The translations under genes were made by a program, and so were the position numbers. Shown here piece by piece: positions 61,459 to 64,000 of a stretch of DNA of 64,000 nt. How positions within the stretch are numbered: position 1 is the first letter of the stretch; each line of letters starts with the position of its first letter. The stretch comes from Acanthopleura granulata (lineage: Eukaryota > Mollusca > Polyplacophora > Chitonida > Chitonidae), in NCBI GenBank assembly GCA_016165875.1, contig JABBOT010000005.1:25135368-25199367 (forward strand), in the 5' to 3' direction. The notes beneath the pieces were generated by a model. It saw only the letters and a program-made list of their open reading frames with translations, was not told the origin of the DNA and searched no databases.

Positions 61459-64000
61459 GTAAGTTTTTTTTTGCACTTTTCTTCTCTCCGGGCAGTGTGC
61501 GTGTTTTGAGGGATAGAGTGGTGTGTGCACCCAGGAAGCCTCGCACTTAAGTGGGCAAAATATTTACAGAACTTATTTCTTTCTATTAGCATAAGTTCTT
61601 TTGGGTAAGATAATATTTCATTTCTTAACAAATGTTGCATAAAATGATCGAGACTCAAAGATGATGTGGCATTATCGTTAATATAATTTAGCTCACAATT
61701 AATGTAGAAACCAATCAAACACTCGTATCTGTAATATCCAGCCACGTGCATGCCGAATTAATTATCCTATAAACCAAACGATTGATACGGACCCTCACCT
61801 TAATGGAAGCTACTGCGCAAGGAGAATGGGAGAAATCCGACCACTTTATAAAGCTTTTTCAGCATTATAGAAAATTTAGTACGTGACGAAGTAACAAGTG
61901 CAACAAATCAGTTCAAGTACCGAAAAATAAGTTTTATTTACAATACTGATGTTCCGTCAGCTCTATAGTGGATACAACCCGTCTGTCCCTCTCCGCTCCA
62001 AGCTCTCAGTCCCCCCTCCTCTGTTCCTCTGGTTGCGCCTTTTCTCTCTAGCTAAGGTGTGGAGAGTTAAATTGTGGGCCAGAGGGAGACAGGTGGCACT
62101 TAGAACTTAGCCTGCCAAAAAAGATTACGTTTTGAGTGTGGCACCCTGCTTTGGTTTGGTTTGTACAGCTGACGACGGCCAAACAATTAAACGTATAGAC
62201 AAGTCTGCTCTCATGGAGTTCATGCTGACTAGTGATGGGTTTTTGACACATGGAATCTAAAGTAGATGGTACTTTTAAAGGCGCGAAAAGGGAAATAATG
62301 AACTTGCGCAACACATGTGTAAGGGAAACCGTGGGAAAGCCTGTGTAGCTTGTCTTTTGTAACACGTTAGTGGTATACCTCCACTCTTTGGCTTGTTAAA
62401 GAGTAATGTTTCACCCTAAGCATGCATTTTTTCTGCGATATATGGCAAAATAAACCTTATTTAAAACACCTTTTTATTAGACAAAGTCACGTAAAAAGTT
62501 AAAGCGAATTTTTGGTGGAAGTTTTCATTTTCGCCACAGAGGCTGTGGTGTGCCATGTGCCAATAATGTTGTGATACAAATTGACATGTACTTGGTTGTA
62601 GTGCCCCGTTTCTATTTTCCCATCATTTGTTCGACGTTGACACTGTGTGTGTGACATGGTGCAAGTTTAGGTAGGTTTATTTCAAGGCATCCACAGGGTT
62701 AATGGATTTATTGTCGATCAAACTTTTGTCTTAGAAACCAGTGATCAGGTGCCTTGTGCGGCAATTTCTGTACTGGATGCTCATCATTAGTTATCCTCGA
62801 CTGACGCTGTTTCCATAGCAGGATGCAAGAAAATGTTCAAGATTGTCAGAAATTTGAGAAAACATAGAACGGCAAGAAATTTATAGGTGGACATGGACAT
62901 AGCGCTGTTATAAAGTGGTGGGCGAAACTCGACCCCTTGGGGAAAGTAATACAGAATAGTCCACCTGCGCTTGTGCTCCAATCAGATTGAAAATTGAAAT
63001 CTAAAGCTGAAACGAAGAGCGTGGAGAAGATTTAGGAAGACATGACGTAGCGCCTGTATGTGTCAATGTGTTCCTTCACGATTATAACCTTACGTCTGGC
63101 CAGGACAAACGACGTAGGGGCGCGTTTTTAACTAGCACCTGCTTCCACAGCCATACATCACCGGTGACAATTCGCACAGGACTCAGCCCTGGGCCAATGT
63201 CTCCGGCAGGGGCAAGATGATATTGTCGTCCGATGATAGCTCAAGGTGGAACCAACAAGCTGACGCGGAGGGGTCTTTTATAACAGGCGTTATTGATGAT
63301 CAAAGATAATATTTACAACGATTAGTAATTTGTTCTTGCGCAGAACCGACAAGACGTCTTAAAGCTGAGAGCAACTGGTATTTTACAGGCCATCTAATCT
63401 TAGTTCTCCATATTGAATGGCTTGAACAGAATAAGATAGCCTGGCGCACATACAGTATGTGCATGGCTTCCGGATGAGGATATACTCTCCTACGTATTAA
63501 ATGGAACTTTGGATGGCCGTCAAACAAATACGAATTTGCATGAAAACAGGCGACTATGTTGCTCCTTTTTGTTTCCTTTCAACATCATTACGGTCGTATT
63601 ACGATGGTGGCGTTTGTGGTGTGTAGGCCTCAACGAAGGCATACTTACGGCATTATCTTCTTATACTGAGCACCAACCAAGGAAATGCCGAAGACTGCAT
63701 TCTAACTGAATGCTGAGATTGAACCAGAGACCTCTCTCTTGTATTTGTTAATCATTTAGTGAGATCATAGCAGCCTAAAATCCACAACTGCCTAATATCA
63801 CTAACAAAGGGTCGAAACATAGAGTGCTGCTATTAGGTGCTAAAATATACCAAATCATTTGTCAAATTAACTAAAACAACTCATCCAGCAGTGGTAATTA
63901 TGTGTACATTAATAAAAAATCTGAACTTTTTCAGTTTGTTTTTAATTTCGTGTCAATAGTGGTCTTTAAACAATGGTAATAATAGTTGGAGCAGTTTGTT
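61459..64000 (+). other. Next intron of the channel gene (partial)
   Basis: AT-rich with no exon I can recognise up to the window end. The several 60-105 codon frames here show no DEG/ENaC extracellular-domain motifs. Confidence 0.6.

Overview
This window is animal nuclear DNA, most likely from a spiralian (mollusc, brachiopod or relative). The evidence is intron-rich genes with long AT-rich introns, a nuclear lamin gene, a DEG/ENaC channel gene, and at least eleven copies of a tRNA-derived SINE of a type I associate with molluscs and other marine invertebrates. The species call is an inference. There are no bacterial operons, rRNA genes or CRISPR arrays.

Layout. 1-3.1 kb is probably intron 1 of a minus-strand nuclear lamin gene. 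Its first coding exon is at 3090-3502, with a GC-rich promoter at about 3.5-3.7 kb. 3.7-23.5 kb is intergenic: SINE fragments, three copies of a TIR-bounded MITE, one foldback element, several minisatellites, and no gene I can recognise. From 23.5 kb to beyond the window end runs a plus-strand DEG/ENaC (ASIC/BASIC-like) sodium channel gene. Its secure exons are at 26879-27394, 28017-28094 and 61291-61458, and the last encodes TM1 and the post-TM1 FPxVTxCNLN motif. Two further exon-like blocks at 23549-23697 and 24617-24754 have good splice sites and compatible phase, and may be upstream exons. A CpG-rich segment at 25.3-26.7 kb may be a promoter. The 33.2-kb intron (28095-61290) holds SINEs, a 348-bp foldback element, a 78-bp tandem array split by a SINE, a CTCF-like motif and several GC-rich islands that could be enhancers.

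Main observation. The last 27 codons of the exon at 26879-27394 and the whole 78-nt exon at 28017-28094 encode two versions of the same pre-TM1 segment. They align without gaps, both end in a split Arg codon, and both splice in phase to the TM1 exon. The small exon therefore looks like a duplicated, frame-neutral cassette that would change the gating-critical region next to TM1. Each version keeps only one residue of the family's His-Gly motif. A three-heptad coiled coil in the N-terminus is also unusual for this family.

Most short open frames elsewhere lie in repeats (SINEs, MITEs, minisatellites, foldback arms) or look like chance, and I have not annotated them as genes.
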